Source of the DNA: Pseudomonas viridiflava
GTDB taxonomy: Bacteria > Pseudomonadota > Gammaproteobacteria > Pseudomonadales > Pseudomonadaceae
Length of the DNA: 64,000 bases
Direction of reading: 5' to 3'
Assembly: GCF_900601905.1 (NCBI RefSeq)
Contig: NZ_UWFA01000305.1
Location: 58,625 to 122,624 of the forward strand
Below, in pieces: positions 7,493-17,782 of this stretch. Position 1 is the stretch's first letter, and each line of letters opens with the position of its first letter. The position numbers were made by a program, and so were the translations under genes. The notes under the pieces were generated by a model. That model saw only the letters and a program-made list of their open reading frames with translations, was not told the DNA's origin and did not search any database.

Positions 7493-8437
7493 TTATTTGC
7501 TGTTTGATTGAAGGTTTGCCGCGGCCGGTTTGCCGTCAAAGGTGGTGACACCTTCCAGCCATCGCGCCTGGTCTTGGGGATGATCCTTCAACCACTGCCT
7601 GGCGGACGCCAAGGCATCCTTGTGATCCAGCAGTGGCTGCATCATCCGGCTCTCGTCGGCTGCGGTGTACGTCAGGTTAGTCAGCAGCTTATGCACGTTG
7701 GGGCACTGTTCGGCATACGTCGGCGAAGTGACAGTCCATACGGTGGCTATGCCCTCGTTCGGCCCCAGAGCGCTCTCGCTGCCGCTGAGGTACGTCATCG
7801 CCACGTTGACGTTCATCGGGTGCGGCGCCCAGCCGAAAAACACCACGGCTTCCTTGCGGCGCACGGCGCGGTCCACGGCAGCGAGCATGCCGGCTTCGCT
7901 GGACTCCACCAATTGGAACTTGCCCAGGCCGAACTGGTTTTTGGCGATCATCGCCTTGATCTGGGTATTGGCACCCGAACCCGGCTCGATGCCGTAGATC
8001 TTGCCGCCCAGTTCCTTCTCGAATCTGGCGATATCGGCAAAGGTCTTCAGGCCCTTGTCTGCCAGGTAAGTCGGCACGGCGAGTGTGGCGCGGGCGTCTT
8101 CCAGGCTTGGTTTGTCGAGGACTTTGAGCTGCCTGGCCTCGACAAACGGGGTGATAGTCTGGGTCATCAGCGGGTTCCAGTACCCCAGGAACAGGTCCAG
8201 GCGCTGGTCGCGGATGCCGGCGAAGATAATCTGTTGGGAAGCGGTGGTTTGTTTAGTCTTGTAGCCGAGGCCGTCGAGCAACACTTGGGTCATGGCGCTG
8301 GTGGCGATCACGTCGGTCCAGTTCACCACGCCCATGCGTACGTTCTGGCAGGAAGCGGCATCAGCTGCCATGACATGGGTGCTCAAAATAGCGCTGGCGC
8401 TGAGCGCAAGCACGCTGCGGCTAATCAGTCGGTTCAT
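7493..8437 (-). CDS. caiX: Periplasmic L-carnitine-binding protein
   Basis: 314 residues, OpuAC/ProX-type substrate-binding protein. Residues 1–24 ('MNRLISRSVLALSASAILSTHVMA') are a Sec signal peptide cut after AMA. Aromatic residues spaced through the mature protein ('MGVVNWTDV', 'FLGYWNPLM', 'VVFFGWAPHPMNV') are expected to form the cage for the trimethylammonium group. In P. aeruginosa the homologue hands carnitine to the core Cbc ABC transporter encoded elsewhere; no permease or ATPase is linked here. It is the first gene of the catabolic operon and divergent from cdhR. Confidence 0.9.
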   Translation of the reverse strand: MNRLISRSVLALSASAILSTHVMAADAASCQNVRMGVVNWTDVIATSAMTQVLLDGLGYKTKQTTASQQIIFAGIRDQRLDLFLGYWNPLMTQTITPFVEARQLKVLDKPSLEDARATLAVPTYLADKGLKTFADIARFEKELGGKIYGIEPGSGANTQIKAMIAKNQFGLGKFQLVESSEAGMLAAVDRAVRRKEAVVFFGWAPHPMNVNVAMTYLSGSESALGPNEGIATVWTVTSPTYAEQCPNVHKLLTNLTYTAADESRMMQPLLDHKDALASARQWLKDHPQDQARWLEGVTTFDGKPAAANLQSNSK

Positions 8438-8629
8438 GGAGGGTCCCTCGGCAGATTGTTATTGTGGGGGCGGCGTCTTTGTGCGCCGTGGGATCAAATT
8501 ACGCGGCTTGCAAGGCCGCGAAGCGCACGGCGGCGACCAGCTTTTGCACTGCAGCGACCTACCCCCCTTGAAGCGGACCCTAAACGCGAGTATCACAGTG
8601 CCAAGCTGACGGTCCGATAAGAGCGCCAC
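8438..8629. promoter_or_regulatory. Divergent caiX/cdhR control region
   Basis: 192 bp between the operon and its regulator. It contains a compact palindrome-like element GCGGCTTGCAAGGCCGC at about 8502–8518 with the perfect core CTTGCAAG. This is a candidate CdhR operator, but I cannot confirm it against a known site. Confidence 0.45.
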
Positions 8630-9574
8630 ATGGTCCAGGATTTCTATTTTTTGTTGATGCCGGGGTTCTCGGCCATCGGCTTTATCTCCGCGCTGGAGCC
8701 GTTGCGGGTAGCCAACCGCTTTGGCGGCGAGTTGTACCGCTGGCACGTCCTGAGCGCCGACGGCGGGGCTGTACTGGCGAGCAATGGCATGTCGGTTAAC
8801 GCAGACGCGGCGCCGGGCTCGCTGAAAAAAGGCACGACCTTGCTGGTGGTGGCCGGTTTTGAACCACTGCAGTTCGCCACCCCGGCTCTGGAGCAATGGC
8901 TGCGTCGCCTTGACCATGATGGGGTGACCCTTGGCGCCATCGACACAGGCGCTTGCGTGCTTGCCGAAGCCGGCTTGCTCGACGGCTATCGCCTGACCCT
9001 GCACTGGGAGGCTATCGACGCGTTTAAAGAATCGTATCCACAGCTCACCGTGACCCAGGAACTGTTCGAAATCGACCGCCGCCGCATCACCTGCGCGGGA
9101 GGCACTGCATCCATCGACCTGATGCTCGACCTGATCGCCCAGGCTCACGGCCCCGAGCTGGCGATTAAGGTATCTGAACAATTCGTCCTTGGTCGCATTC
9201 GCACGCGCAAAGACCATCAACGCATGCAGATCGCCACGCGCTATGGCATCACTAACAAGAAGTTGGTCCATGTGATCGGCGAGATGGAACAGTGCACCGA
9301 GCCGCCCCTGAGCACGTTGGCGCTGGCCGAAACGATCAAAGTCACCCGGCGCCAGCTGGAGCGTTTGTTTCGCCTGCATCTGAACGACACGCCGAGCAAC
9401 TTCTATTTGGGCCTGCGCCTGGAGAAAGCCAGGCAACTGCTGCGTCAAAGCGGTCTGAGCGTGCTGGAAGTGAGCATCGCCTGCGGGTTTGAATCGCCGT
9501 CGTATTTCACACGTAGCTATCGAGCGAGGTTTGCGAAATGCCCGAGGGAGGATCGGCGCAGGGAGGTGGTCTGA
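8630..9574 (+). CDS. cdhR: GATase1-like AraC-family activator of carnitine catabolism
   Basis: 314 residues. The N-terminal ~165 form a DJ-1/PfpI (class I amidotransferase-like) sensor domain ('VQDFYFLLMPGFSAIGFISALEPLRVANRF', 'GAIDTGACVLAEAGLLDGYRLTLHW'). The C-terminal ~100 hold two AraC helix-turn-helix units ('STLALAETIKVTRRQLERLFRLH' and 'SVLEVSIACGFESPSYFTRSYRARF'). CdhR of Pseudomonas switches on caiX-cdhCAB in response to carnitine. GbdR and other paralogues share the architecture; divergent placement beside caiX supports CdhR. Confidence 0.88.
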   Translation: MVQDFYFLLMPGFSAIGFISALEPLRVANRFGGELYRWHVLSADGGAVLASNGMSVNADAAPGSLKKGTTLLVVAGFEPLQFATPALEQWLRRLDHDGVTLGAIDTGACVLAEAGLLDGYRLTLHWEAIDAFKESYPQLTVTQELFEIDRRRITCAGGTASIDLMLDLIAQAHGPELAIKVSEQFVLGRIRTRKDHQRMQIATRYGITNKKLVHVIGEMEQCTEPPLSTLALAETIKVTRRQLERLFRLHLNDTPSNFYLGLRLEKARQLLRQSGLSVLEVSIACGFESPSYFTRSYRARFAKCPREDRRREVV

Positions 9575-10127
9575 ACCTCGTCCTTCAAGCGACAAATCAT
9601 CATGCTACATAAGCCCATAGGCAGGATTTTCGGTATGGGTTGTAGTTGACTCTTCAGCAAATCTCGGCAGAAATAATAACAAGAGCGCCGACGGGTGCGC
9701 TCCGCGTTAGCCGCAAAGGTTTCGCGCCTAAGCGCTTAATCCTCATTGAAAGCACTACCGCTCGCGGCTAAAGCCGCTTGTACGATCAGTAAGGTCCCGC
9801 CACCCCGATCGTAGCCTCCTCTGCGACAACGGCTCTTAACCGACGCCAGCGCGAACACGGTAACTATTTATTGATTGCTTCGCGCGCGAACCGAAACCCA
9901 ACTATCCCTTTGAATAAATTTTGCGAAAAAGCTTGATTTCCCGCTCACGAACCTGTTACGTCCAAACATATTCCAACAGAAAGTTTACAAGGCTACGAAT
10001 ATGTAAGACACGTCCTACAAACACGCTTTAAACCCAAGAAACTTCCTAAACGCGAAATCACTTCGCACGTATTCCTTCGCCTCCAAAAAAGGTGAACCTT
10101 AATCTATATATAAGCGAGAACTGCATC
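9575..10127. other. Long intergenic stretch with decayed REP-like palindromes
   Basis: About 550 bp. 9690–9790 contains short inverted pieces (GCGGCTAAAGCCGC near 9768, GCGCCTAAGCGC near 9726) that look like degraded REP elements. 9890–10090 is AT-rich and probably holds the promoter of the next gene. No open frame is convincing. Confidence 0.5.
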
Positions 10128-10499
10128 ATGAAAAAAATACTACTTGCATCACTGGTCAGCATGACACTGGCTACGCAAGCCGAAGCGATATGCTTGAACC
10201 TCACCGATCGATATTCCGGCAGCATCCCTGCAGAAAGCACTATTACTGCCTATGGCCCGATTACGATCGACTCCAGATGTCGCTCGGTCATTATTACCGC
10301 CACCATTCAACCCCTGGGGAGTGGTCCGGCGCCGGAAATGTGGATTGAAAGACTGGTAAACGGCCGATGGGAACTATTAGCTCAAGCTCGAGGTAGATCT
10401 GCCTCCGTCATCACAACTGCTGGTACGTTCCAGGTTAGACATAAAAATGATTTCTCAGAACCCCGAGCCTACTCCGGCAGCATCACCATCCCCCGATAA
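10128..10499 (+). CDS. Small secreted protein of unknown function
   Basis: 123 residues from the ATG at 10128. Residues 1–20 ('MKKILLASLVSMTLATQAEA') are a clear Sec signal peptide with an AEA cleavage site. The mature part (~100 aa) has two cysteines ('ICLNL' and 'SRCRSVII'), probably a disulfide, and alternating beta-type sequence ('SVIITATIQPLGS', 'MWIERLVNGRWELLAQARG'). It could be a small periplasmic or extracellular beta-sandwich. I recognise no family. Lower GC than the core genome. Confidence 0.65.
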   Translation: MKKILLASLVSMTLATQAEAICLNLTDRYSGSIPAESTITAYGPITIDSRCRSVIITATIQPLGSGPAPEMWIERLVNGRWELLAQARGRSASVITTAGTFQVRHKNDFSEPRAYSGSITIPR

Positions 10500-10550
10500 T
10501 CCCTGACATAAGTGCACCGAGCCTGCAGGCGCGGTGCACTTATACGCAGA

Positions 10551-11087
10551 TCAAGCTCGATCATTGATCGAGGGCAGTTTCTGCGCACTTTTCGCCAGGT
10601 ACGACAGTGCCGCTACTGCATGGTTAGCATTGGCCAAACTACCGAGAATCCGACCATAGGCCAGGTCACCGGTTAATCCTTGGCTGCGGCCGAACTCGAG
10701 CTGGCTATCCAACCGCTCATTGATTAAAGGAATCGCATTGAATTTCACGTCTTGGTTGCGTGGCATCCCATCCAGACCTGTGTCCTGGTTACCGACAGAC
10801 AGAATGACAGCAGCAAACCCATCATTAAAACCCAAGGCACGCAACCTCGGACACAAGTGGCTTAGCTCTCGGGTGCTTATCGCCGTGAAATCCAGCCCAC
10901 TAATAAGTTCTTCCAACTTGTCAAAATCATAGACACCTAGCCTTTCCATAACATCTCGTGCAGCACGGTCATCTTTGACCGTAAATTTATTCTCCACCAT
11001 CTCCGGATTCTTGATTTTAATTACATACTCCATTGGCGTGAATCTAACCGACCCCCCACCAATTGACGCACTCACATTGATAGCCAT
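10551..11087 (-). CDS. Hypothetical protein, cytoplasmic
   Basis: 178 residues. The ATG at 11087 is chosen for the GTGAGG ribosome site just upstream; a GTG three codons earlier is less likely. The start 'MAINVSASIGGGSVRFTPMEYVIKIKNPEMVENKFTVKDDRAARDVMERLGV' lacks a signal peptide. The middle is helical ('KLEELISGLDFTAISTRELSHLCPRLRALGF') and the end Ala-rich ('GSLANANHAVAALSYLAKSAQKL'). I do not recognise the family. Composition is slightly AT-rich; it may be accessory. It converges on the secreted-protein gene. Confidence 0.6.
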   Translation of the reverse strand: MAINVSASIGGGSVRFTPMEYVIKIKNPEMVENKFTVKDDRAARDVMERLGVYDFDKLEELISGLDFTAISTRELSHLCPRLRALGFNDGFAAVILSVGNQDTGLDGMPRNQDVKFNAIPLINERLDSQLEFGRSQGLTGDLAYGRILGSLANANHAVAALSYLAKSAQKLPSINDRA

Positions 11088-11261
11088 GATCCTCACCCCT
11101 ATTTCGACCGTGTTGAATGTAGTTATCGGTGCGTCAGAAATAGAAATGCAGGCTCTATATACGCCACTGCGGATGCCGAATTGGCCAAGGATGTAACTTG
11201 AAATTTAAAAGCTAATACTGCGCTTCATCCAAATGCAAACGACCAATAAACACTCACCCAC

Positions 11262-11289
11262 AAAAAAGCCCGCATCGCTGCGGGCTTTC
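11262..11289 (-). terminator. fba terminator
   Basis: Stem AAAGCCCGC / GCGGGCTTT with a 4-nt loop, then T-rich sequence when read on the minus strand, 23 bp past the fba stop. Confidence 0.85.
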
Positions 11290-11311
11290 TCAGTGCTCAA
11301 TCAACCATGAC

Positions 11312-12376
11312 TCAGTTGATCTTGGCATCCAGTTCGCCGCGGGCATAACGCTCGAACATCAGGTCCAGCGACACTGGCTTGATCTTCGAGGCGTTGCCAG
11401 CGGTGCCGAACGCTTCGTAGCGAGCGATACACACGTCACGCATGGCCGTTACGGTCTTGGCCAGGTATTTACGCGGGTCGAACTCGCCCGGGTTCTTGGC
11501 CATGAATTCGCGAATGGCACCGGTGGACGCCAGACGCAGATCGGTATCGATGTTGACCTTGCGCACGCCGTGCTTGATGCCTTCGACGATTTCTTCAACC
11601 GGTACGCCGTAGGTTTCTTTAATCTCGCCGCCGTACTGGTTGATGATTTTCAGCCACTCTTGCGGAACCGAAGACGAACCGTGCATCACCAGGTGAGTGT
11701 TCGGAATACGCTTGTGGATTTCCTTGATGCGGTCGATCGCCAGGATGTCACCGGTAGGTGGCTTGGTGAACTTGTAGGCGCCGTGGCTAGTGCCGATAGC
11801 AATTGCCAGGGCATCGACCTGCGTCTTCTTGACGAAGTCGGCTGCTTCTTCAGGGTCGGTCAGCATCTGGCTGTGGTCGAGGATACCCTCAGCGCCCACG
11901 CCGTCTTCTTCACCTGCCATGCCGGTTTCCAGCGAACCCAGAACACCCAGCTCACCTTCTACCGATACGCCACAGGCGTGAGCAAAGGCGACAACGCGGC
12001 GGGTCACTTCAACGTTGTACTCGTAGGTGGTTGGCGTCTTGCCATCCACACCCAGCGAGCCATCCATCATCACCGAGCTGAAGCCCAGTTGAATGGAGCG
12101 CTGGCAGATGTCAGGGCTGGTGCCGTGATCCTGGTGCATGACCACCGGGATGTGCGGGAATTCTTCAACTGCCGCCAGGATCAGGTGGCGCAGGAACGGG
12201 GCGCCCGCGTATTTGCGCGCACCGGCCGAAGCCTGGACGATCACCGGGGAATCGGTCTTGTCGGCCGCTTCCATAATGGCGCGCATTTGTTCCAGGTTGT
12301 TCACGTTGAAAGCTGGGACGCCATAACCGAATTCGGCTGCGTGGTCCAACATCTGGCGCATGCTGATAAGTGCCAT
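11312..12376 (-). CDS. fba: Fructose-bisphosphate aldolase, class II
   Basis: 354 residues. The zinc-dependent aldolase signature is visible: '[33 protein letters not shown]', with metal-binding His and catalytic Asp in HQDHG. '[14 protein letters not shown]' and '[22 protein letters not shown]' form the phosphate and metal sites. It interconverts fructose-1,6-bisphosphate with DHAP and glyceraldehyde-3-phosphate; pseudomonads use it mainly for gluconeogenesis and recycling. It lies downstream of pgk and the lipoprotein genes on the same strand. Confidence 0.95.
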   Translation of the reverse strand: MALISMRQMLDHAAEFGYGVPAFNVNNLEQMRAIMEAADKTDSPVIVQASAGARKYAGAPFLRHLILAAVEEFPHIPVVMHQDHGTSPDICQRSIQLGFSSVMMDGSLGVDGKTPTTYEYNVEVTRRVVAFAHACGVSVEGELGVLGSLETGMAGEEDGVGAEGILDHSQMLTDPEEAADFVKKTQVDALAIAIGTSHGAYKFTKPPTGDILAIDRIKEIHKRIPNTHLVMHGSSSVPQEWLKIINQYGGEIKETYGVPVEEIVEGIKHGVRKVNIDTDLRLASTGAIREFMAKNPGEFDPRKYLAKTVTAMRDVCIARYEAFGTAGNASKIKPVSLDLMFERYARGELDAKIN

Positions 12377-12487
12377 TGTCTGTCTCTCTCCCGGTAGGGT
12401 CGTTATCGTGCAAACCGGCCATAGCGGCGGCTGCTATTCAAGTTCTGCGCGGCAACCCGGAGGCTGTGCGCTGGATCATCGGTCCGG

Positions 12488-12811
12488 TCAGCGAGCCTGC
12501 TTGCAACCGCGCCCGATCAAATCATTGGTGGCTTCCCAGTACACAAGGCCTTCATCGCCCTTGTTCTGGAACGCCAGCACACCATTGCTGTACAACGCAG
12601 GCGCACCCGGCTCGGCCTTGAGACGGAACACCTGATCACTCTCGTTGAGGCGCACCTCGACTTCAGCTTTGGCCGGGTCGACATAACGCCAATGGACCTG
12701 GGCCTTGCTGTCGCAAACCCAGTGGGCCCAATTGTCGCCGGGTTCGGGCGCCTTCATGGTGGCGCAACCGCCAAGCACTGCAAATGCCGCAAGGGCAATC
12801 AAGCCTTTCAT
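12488..12811 (-). CDS. MliC-family lysozyme-inhibitor lipoprotein
   Basis: 107 residues. The signal peptide and lipobox are 'MKGLIALAAFAVLGGC' (modified Cys16). The mature part matches MliC (membrane-bound inhibitor of C-type lysozyme): 'WVCDSKAQVHWRYVD', 'VFRLKAEPGAPALYSNGVLAFQNKGDEGLVYW', and a closing Cys in 'GRGCKQ' that would bond to the first Cys. It should sit in the outer membrane, facing the periplasm, and block host lysozyme. The linker 'KAPEPGDNWAH' after the lipobox is short. Confidence 0.75.
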   Translation of the reverse strand: MKGLIALAAFAVLGGCATMKAPEPGDNWAHWVCDSKAQVHWRYVDPAKAEVEVRLNESDQVFRLKAEPGAPALYSNGVLAFQNKGDEGLVYWEATNDLIGRGCKQAR

Positions 12812-12864
12812 TACTTCTCCTGGCCTGCCCTGCGGAGCAAGGCAGATGCCAGTTGCTTCAACAT

Positions 12865-13062
12865 TCAGGGGCAGTTCTGTTCCTGATTCCGATCATCGGC
12901 CGGCTCGCCCGTTGCTTGCGCCTCAACCCGTTGATCGTTCTGGGTGGTCGGCACATTGACGGACGCCGGGCTGAATATTTCACAGGTCCTGGCGCGTGAA
13001 CCAGACGCGCTGCAACCGGCAACTATCAAGCAACTCAACAAGGTCAGGGCGGCGATTTTCAT
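12865..13062 (-). CDS. Small lipoprotein of unknown function
   Basis: 65 residues with a lipoprotein signal 'MKIAALTLLSCLIVAGC' (lipobox VAGC, Cys17). The remaining 48 residues are polar and probably disordered ('ASVNVPTTQNDQRVEAQATGEPADDRNQEQ'), with Cys at 27 and near the end. No domain recognised. It lies between two other small lipoprotein genes on the same strand. Confidence 0.6.
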   Translation of the reverse strand: MKIAALTLLSCLIVAGCSASGSRARTCEIFSPASVNVPTTQNDQRVEAQATGEPADDRNQEQNCP

Positions 13063-13150
13063 GATGAAAGTCCTTATCCAGAATGGTTATCCACCCTGTA
13101 AAGACCGCTCCTGAACCCAGATGTTGCCAAACCGCCGTCTTGATCGCGCC

Positions 13151-13375
13151 TTAGTGACAGGCAACGGCCCCGACATTGGGCATGAATTCGTACTTCTCCA
13201 GAACCGCCGAGCCGCCACGCTTGTAAATGACCGGCACGGTTTCAGCCTGCCAGTTGGCCTGATAACAGCCAACGTGAGCCAGCGCTGGCTCACCCACAAC
13301 CTCTTCGGCTTCCGGCTCACTGGCGCACCCGGCCAGCAAGGCGGCAATCATAAGCAGTTGTAATGGCTTGAGCAT
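13151..13375 (-). CDS. Small lipoprotein of unknown function
   Basis: 74 residues from the ATG at 13375 (AAGGGA upstream). The signal is 'MLKPLQLLMIAALLAGC' (lipobox LAGC). The mature part is 'ASEPEAEEVVGEPALAHVGCYQANWQAETVPVIYKRGGSAVLEKYEFMPNVGAVACH', with two Cys likely to pair. It sits 27 bp past the pgk stop on the same strand, so it may be co-transcribed with pgk. Similar short lipoproteins occur between pgk and fba in other pseudomonads, from memory. Confidence 0.65.
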   Translation of the reverse strand: MLKPLQLLMIAALLAGCASEPEAEEVVGEPALAHVGCYQANWQAETVPVIYKRGGSAVLEKYEFMPNVGAVACH

Positions 13376-13401
13376 TTCAATTCCCTTCACAAAGCCTGTT
13401 A

Positions 13402-14565
13402 TCAGGCCTTGGCGCGTTGTTCCAGAATCTCGACAGCCGGCAGAACCTTGCCCTCTACAAATTCCAGGAATGCACCGCCACCTGTGGAAATGTAGGAGAT
13501 CTTGTCTGCCACGCCATATTTATCAATCGCAGCCAGCGTATCGCCACCGCCCGCGATGGAAAATGCCGAACTGTCGGCGATAGCCTTGGCCAGTGTTTTG
13601 GTGCCTTCGCCGAACTGGTCGAATTCGAACACACCCACCGGGCCGTTCCACAGAATAGTCTGGGAAGATTTCAGTAGTTCGGCAAAACGCGCTGCAGTTT
13701 GCGGGCCGATGTCCAGAATCATGTCGTCATCGGCAACGTCGGCAATCAGTTTGACAGTCGCGGTTGCGCTCTCGGCGAATTCTTTGGCGACAACCACGTC
13801 CACCGGCAGCGGCACACTGACCTTGCCAGCAATTTCACGGGCGGTGTCCAGCAGGTCCGGCTCGTACAGCGATTTGCCGACTTTGTGCCCGGCAGCTGCC
13901 AGGAAGGTATTGGCGATACCGCCGCCGACGATCAGTTGATTGCAGATTGCGCTCAGGCTGTTGAGCACGTCCAGCTTGGTGGAAACCTTGGAGCCGGCAA
14001 CGATAGCCGCCATTGGCTGGGCCGGAGCGCCGAGGGCCTTGCCCAATGCGTCCAGCTCGGCAGCCAGAAGAGGACCAGCAGCAGCGACTTTGGCGAACTT
14101 GGCCACGCCGTGAGTCGAGCCTTCGGCGCGGTGAGCGGTGCCGAAAGCGTCCATCACGAATACGTCGCACAGGGCGGCGTATTTCTGCGCCAGCTCGTCG
14201 GCGTTCTTTTTCTCGCCCTTGTTGAAGCGCACGTTCTCGAACAGCACGATGTCCCCGGCCTTGACGTCAACGCCATCCAGGTAATCGGCCACCAGTGGCA
14301 CTTCGCGGCCCAGGGCCTTGCTCAGATAATCGGCAACCGGCTTGAGGCTGTTCTCGGCAGAGAACTCACCTTCGGTCGGACGACCCAGGTGCGAGCAGAC
14401 CATCACGGCCGCGCCCTTTTCCAGGGCCAGCTTGATGGTCGGCAGCGACGCAAGAATACGTGCATCGCTGCTGACAGCGCCGTCCTTGATCGGGACGTTG
14501 AGGTCTTCGCGGATCAGTACACGCTTACCTTGCAGGTCGAGGTCGGTCATCTTCAAGACGGTCAT
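13402..14565 (-). CDS. pgk: Phosphoglycerate kinase
   Basis: 387 residues. Family marks are '[17 protein letters not shown]' near the N-terminus, 'SHLGRPTEG', '[19 protein letters not shown]', and the C-terminal nucleotide-binding '[24 protein letters not shown]' and '[16 protein letters not shown]'. It catalyses 1,3-bisphosphoglycerate + ADP to 3-phosphoglycerate + ATP. It follows epd by 17 bp, an epd-pgk operon of the usual gammaproteobacterial type. Normal length. Confidence 0.97.
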   Translation of the reverse strand: MTVLKMTDLDLQGKRVLIREDLNVPIKDGAVSSDARILASLPTIKLALEKGAAVMVCSHLGRPTEGEFSAENSLKPVADYLSKALGREVPLVADYLDGVDVKAGDIVLFENVRFNKGEKKNADELAQKYAALCDVFVMDAFGTAHRAEGSTHGVAKFAKVAAAGPLLAAELDALGKALGAPAQPMAAIVAGSKVSTKLDVLNSLSAICNQLIVGGGIANTFLAAAGHKVGKSLYEPDLLDTAREIAGKVSVPLPVDVVVAKEFAESATATVKLIADVADDDMILDIGPQTAARFAELLKSSQTILWNGPVGVFEFDQFGEGTKTLAKAIADSSAFSIAGGGDTLAAIDKYGVADKISYISTGGGAFLEFVEGKVLPAVEILEQRAKA

Positions 14566-14582
14566 GAGTGAATCCCTGTTTT

Positions 14583-15632
14583 TTACTGTTGTGGGTCTGC
14601 GACGTGCAAAAAGTGCTCGGCAACGTCAAGCATTCGGTTGGCAAACCCCCATTCGTTGTCGAACCAGGCCAGCAGATTGACCAGCCGTGGGCCGGAAACG
14701 CGGGTCTGACTCGCATCGACAATGGCCGAATGAGGGTCATGGTTGAAATCACAACTGGCATGCGGCAGCTCGGTATAAGCCAGCAAACCCTTGAGCGGGC
14801 CACTGGTAGCGGCCTCGCGCAGAATGCGGTTTATCTCCAGAGCGTCGGTGTCCCGTGCGGTCTGCAAGGTGATGTCCAGACACGACACGTTGACCGTCGG
14901 CACGCGCACTGCTTTGGCCTGAATTCTGCCCGCAAGTTCCGGCAGCAGCCGCTCGATGCCGCGCGCCAGACCAGTGGACACCGGGATGATTGACTGGAAA
15001 GCCGAACGCGTGCGGCGCAGATCTTCATGATGATAGGCGTCAATCACCGGCTGGTCGTTCATCGCCGAGTGGATCGTGGTGATGGTGATGTATTGCAGGC
15101 CAATCGCCTGATCCAGCAGGCGCAGCAACGGCACGCTGCAGTTGGTGGTACAGGACGCCGCAGACACCAGCAGCTCGCGGCCGGTCAGCTTTTGCTGATT
15201 GACGCCGAAGACGATGGTGGCATCGACGTCGGCCTCGCTGGCCATGGGCTGGGAAAACAGCACCCGCGGTGCGCCAGCGTCGAGAAACCGCTGGCCGTCT
15301 TCACGGGAGTTGTAGACGCCTGAGCATTCGAGCACCAGATCAATGCCCAGCGCGGCCCAGTCAACGTCTTCCGGCGTTGCGCTGCGCAGCACTTTGATCG
15401 TGTGATCGTTGATGTGCAGAAACTGTCCTTCGACCCGCACTTCGCCGGGAAAACGGCCGTGAGTGGAATCAAAGCGCGTGAGGTATTCGAGGCTGGCCAT
15501 GTCAGCCAGATCGTTGATGGCAACCACTTCGAACCCGGCCTTGTCCCCTCGTTCGCACAGCGCGCGCACGACGCAGCGGCCGATACGGCCATAGCCGTTG
15601 AGTGCAACTTTGTAAGGACGGTGTTGGGGCAT
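14583..15632 (-). CDS. epd: D-erythrose-4-phosphate dehydrogenase
   Basis: 349 residues, GAPDH fold: '[17 protein letters not shown]' (NAD binding) and the active-site '[18 protein letters not shown]'. It has Epd- rather than GAPDH-type residues around the substrate pocket ('[27 protein letters not shown]'). It oxidises erythrose-4-phosphate to 4-phosphoerythronate, the entry to pyridoxal-phosphate synthesis. Position between tktA and pgk is the standard epd locus. A second GAPDH cannot be excluded by sequence alone but is unlikely here. Confidence 0.9.
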   Translation of the reverse strand: MPQHRPYKVALNGYGRIGRCVVRALCERGDKAGFEVVAINDLADMASLEYLTRFDSTHGRFPGEVRVEGQFLHINDHTIKVLRSATPEDVDWAALGIDLVLECSGVYNSREDGQRFLDAGAPRVLFSQPMASEADVDATIVFGVNQQKLTGRELLVSAASCTTNCSVPLLRLLDQAIGLQYITITTIHSAMNDQPVIDAYHHEDLRRTRSAFQSIIPVSTGLARGIERLLPELAGRIQAKAVRVPTVNVSCLDITLQTARDTDALEINRILREAATSGPLKGLLAYTELPHASCDFNHDPHSAIVDASQTRVSGPRLVNLLAWFDNEWGFANRMLDVAEHFLHVADPQQ

Positions 15633-15670
15633 GGGGTTCTCGTTGGGTTACCAAATACCCGGATCGGACT

Positions 15671-15757
15671 GTTGGAGCGAGGCTTGCCCGCGAAAAGGGC
15701 AACGCAGTCTGTCAGACAAACCGTGTTGCGGCTTTCGCGGGCAAGCCTCGCTCCAAC
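15671..15757. repeat. REPIN (two inverted REP sequences)
   Basis: Left unit GTTGGAGCGAGGCTTGCCCG… and right unit its near-perfect inverse ending …CGCTCCAAC, separated by ~37 bp, between epd and tktA. Confidence 0.85.
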
Positions 15758-15784
15758 GGGCTCGCTCCGAGGGCTGAATCGCTA

Positions 15785-17782
15785 TCAGTCTTCCAGTAGT
15801 TCTTCAGCCTGACCCAGGATGTTTTCCAGGGTGAAACCGAACTCTTCGAACAGCGCAGGCGCAGGTGCCGACTCGCCGAAGGTAGTCATGCCGATGACAC
15901 GACCTTCCAGGCCGACGTACTTGTACCAGAAGTCCGCGTGAGCAGCTTCGATGGCGATACGGGCGCTGACCTGCAGCGGCAGGACCGCTTGCTTGTAGCC
16001 CGGATCCTGAGCATCGAAGACGCTGGTGCATGGCATGGAAACAACGCGCACATTGCGACCTTGAGCGCTGAGTGTGTCGTATGCCTGAACCGCCAGCCCG
16101 ACTTCCGAACCGGTAGCGATCAGGATCAGCTCAGGCTCGCCAACGCAATCACGCAACACGTAACCGCCACGAGCGATATCCGCCAGTTGCGCTTCGTCGC
16201 GGGATTGGTGCGGCAGGTTCTGACGCGAGAAGATCAGCGCCGAAGGGCCGTCGTTACGCTCGATGGAGTACTTCCAGGCAACGGCCGATTCCACAGCATC
16301 CGCAGGACGCCAGGTGTCCAGGTTCGGCGTGGTGCGCAGGCTGGTCAGTTGCTCGATTGGCTGGTGCGTCGGGCCGTCTTCGCCCAGACCGATGGAGTCG
16401 TGAGTAAACACATACAGCACGCGCTTCTTCATCAGCGAGGACATGCGTACCGCGTTGCGGGCGTATTCCATGAAGATCAGGAACGTCGCGCCATAAGGTA
16501 CGAAACCGCCGTGCAGAGCGATGCCGTTCATCATGGCGCCCATGCCGAACTCACGTACACCGTAGTGCAGGTAGTTACCGTTGGCATCTTCGCCAGTGAT
16601 GCTCTTGCAGCCTTTCCAGATGGTCAGGTTGGAACCCGCCAGGTCAGCCGAACCACCGAGGAACTCAGGCAGCAGCGGACCGAAAGCAGTCAGGGCGTTC
16701 TGGCTGGCCTTGCGGCTGGCGATGGTCTCGCCCTTGGCGTTGACTTCGGCCACGTAGGCAGCGGATTTCTCGGCGAAGTCTGCAGGCAGCTCGCCGCTCA
16801 TGCGACGGATCAGCTCGTTGGCCAGTTCCGGGTGCGCAGCCGAGTAAGCAGCGAAACGCTGATCCCAGTCGGCTTCGGTTGCCAGGCCTTTCTCTTTGCA
16901 GTTCCACTCGGCGTAGATGTCGGCCGGGATTTCGAACGGGCCGTGGGTCCACTTCAGGGCAGCGCGGGTCAGGGCGATTTCGTCAGCACCCAGCGGGGCG
17001 CCGTGGGACTCTTCCTTGCCTTGCTTGTTCGGCGAACCGAAACCGATGGTGGTCTTGCAGCAGATCAGGGTCGGCTTGTCGCTTTTGCGAGCGGTGTCGA
17101 TGGCGGTCTTGATTTCGTCGGCGTCATGGCCGTCGACATTGCGGATCACCAGCCAGCCGTAGGACTCAAAGCGCTTTGGCGTGTCATCGGTGAACCAGCC
17201 TTCTACTTCGCCATCGATGGAGATGCCGTTGTCGTCGTAAAACGCGATCAGCTTGTTCAGGCCCAGCGTGCCGGCCAGCGAGCCGACCTCGTGGGAGATA
17301 CCTTCCATCATGCAGCCATCACCCATGAACACGTAGGTGTGGTGATCGACGATGTCGTGGCCTGGGCGGTTGAACTGGGCAGCGAGGGTCTTTTCCGCGA
17401 CCGCGAAGCCGACAGCGTTGGCAAAACCCTGCCCCAGAGGACCGGTGGTGGTTTCAACACCAGGGGTGTAACCGAATTCAGGGTGACCCGGAGTGCGGCT
17501 GTGCAGCTGGCGGAAGTTTTTCAGGTCGTCGATCGACAAGTCGTAACCGGTCAGGTGCAGCAGCGAATAAACCAGCATCGAACCATGGCCGTTGGACATG
17601 ATGAAGCGGTCACGGTCGGCGAATGAAGGGTTGCTCGGGTTGTGCTTCAGATAGTCGCGCCAAAGAACTTCGGCGATATCCGCCATGCCCATAGGGGCAC
17701 CGGGATGGCCGCTGTTGGCTTTTTGCACGGCATCCATGCTGAGTGCACGAATGGCGTTGGCACGCTCACGACGGCTGGGCAT
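15785..17782 (-). CDS. tktA: Transketolase
   Basis: 665 residues. Visible motifs are the N-terminal thiamine-diphosphate domain '[19 protein letters not shown]', '[20 protein letters not shown]' and '[21 protein letters not shown]' (GDG…, Mg/ThDP site). The Pyr domain '[25 protein letters not shown]' and the C-terminal domain follow. It transfers two-carbon units in the pentose phosphate pathway and supplies erythrose-4-phosphate, the substrate of the downstream epd product. A REPIN separates the two genes. Confidence 0.96.
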   Translation of the reverse strand: MPSRRERANAIRALSMDAVQKANSGHPGAPMGMADIAEVLWRDYLKHNPSNPSFADRDRFIMSNGHGSMLVYSLLHLTGYDLSIDDLKNFRQLHSRTPGHPEFGYTPGVETTTGPLGQGFANAVGFAVAEKTLAAQFNRPGHDIVDHHTYVFMGDGCMMEGISHEVGSLAGTLGLNKLIAFYDDNGISIDGEVEGWFTDDTPKRFESYGWLVIRNVDGHDADEIKTAIDTARKSDKPTLICCKTTIGFGSPNKQGKEESHGAPLGADEIALTRAALKWTHGPFEIPADIYAEWNCKEKGLATEADWDQRFAAYSAAHPELANELIRRMSGELPADFAEKSAAYVAEVNAKGETIASRKASQNALTAFGPLLPEFLGGSADLAGSNLTIWKGCKSITGEDANGNYLHYGVREFGMGAMMNGIALHGGFVPYGATFLIFMEYARNAVRMSSLMKKRVLYVFTHDSIGLGEDGPTHQPIEQLTSLRTTPNLDTWRPADAVESAVAWKYSIERNDGPSALIFSRQNLPHQSRDEAQLADIARGGYVLRDCVGEPELILIATGSEVGLAVQAYDTLSAQGRNVRVVSMPCTSVFDAQDPGYKQAVLPLQVSARIAIEAAHADFWYKYVGLEGRVIGMTTFGESAPAPALFEEFGFTLENILGQAEELLED

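Noticed and set aside
8459..9595. Long open frame antisense to cdhR (378 codons)
   Set aside because: Mirror frame caused by GC-rich third positions of cdhR; its translation shows no domain, and cdhR itself is unmistakable.
15938..17626. 562-codon frame antisense to tktA
   Set aside because: Same mirror effect; transketolase motifs prove the minus strand.
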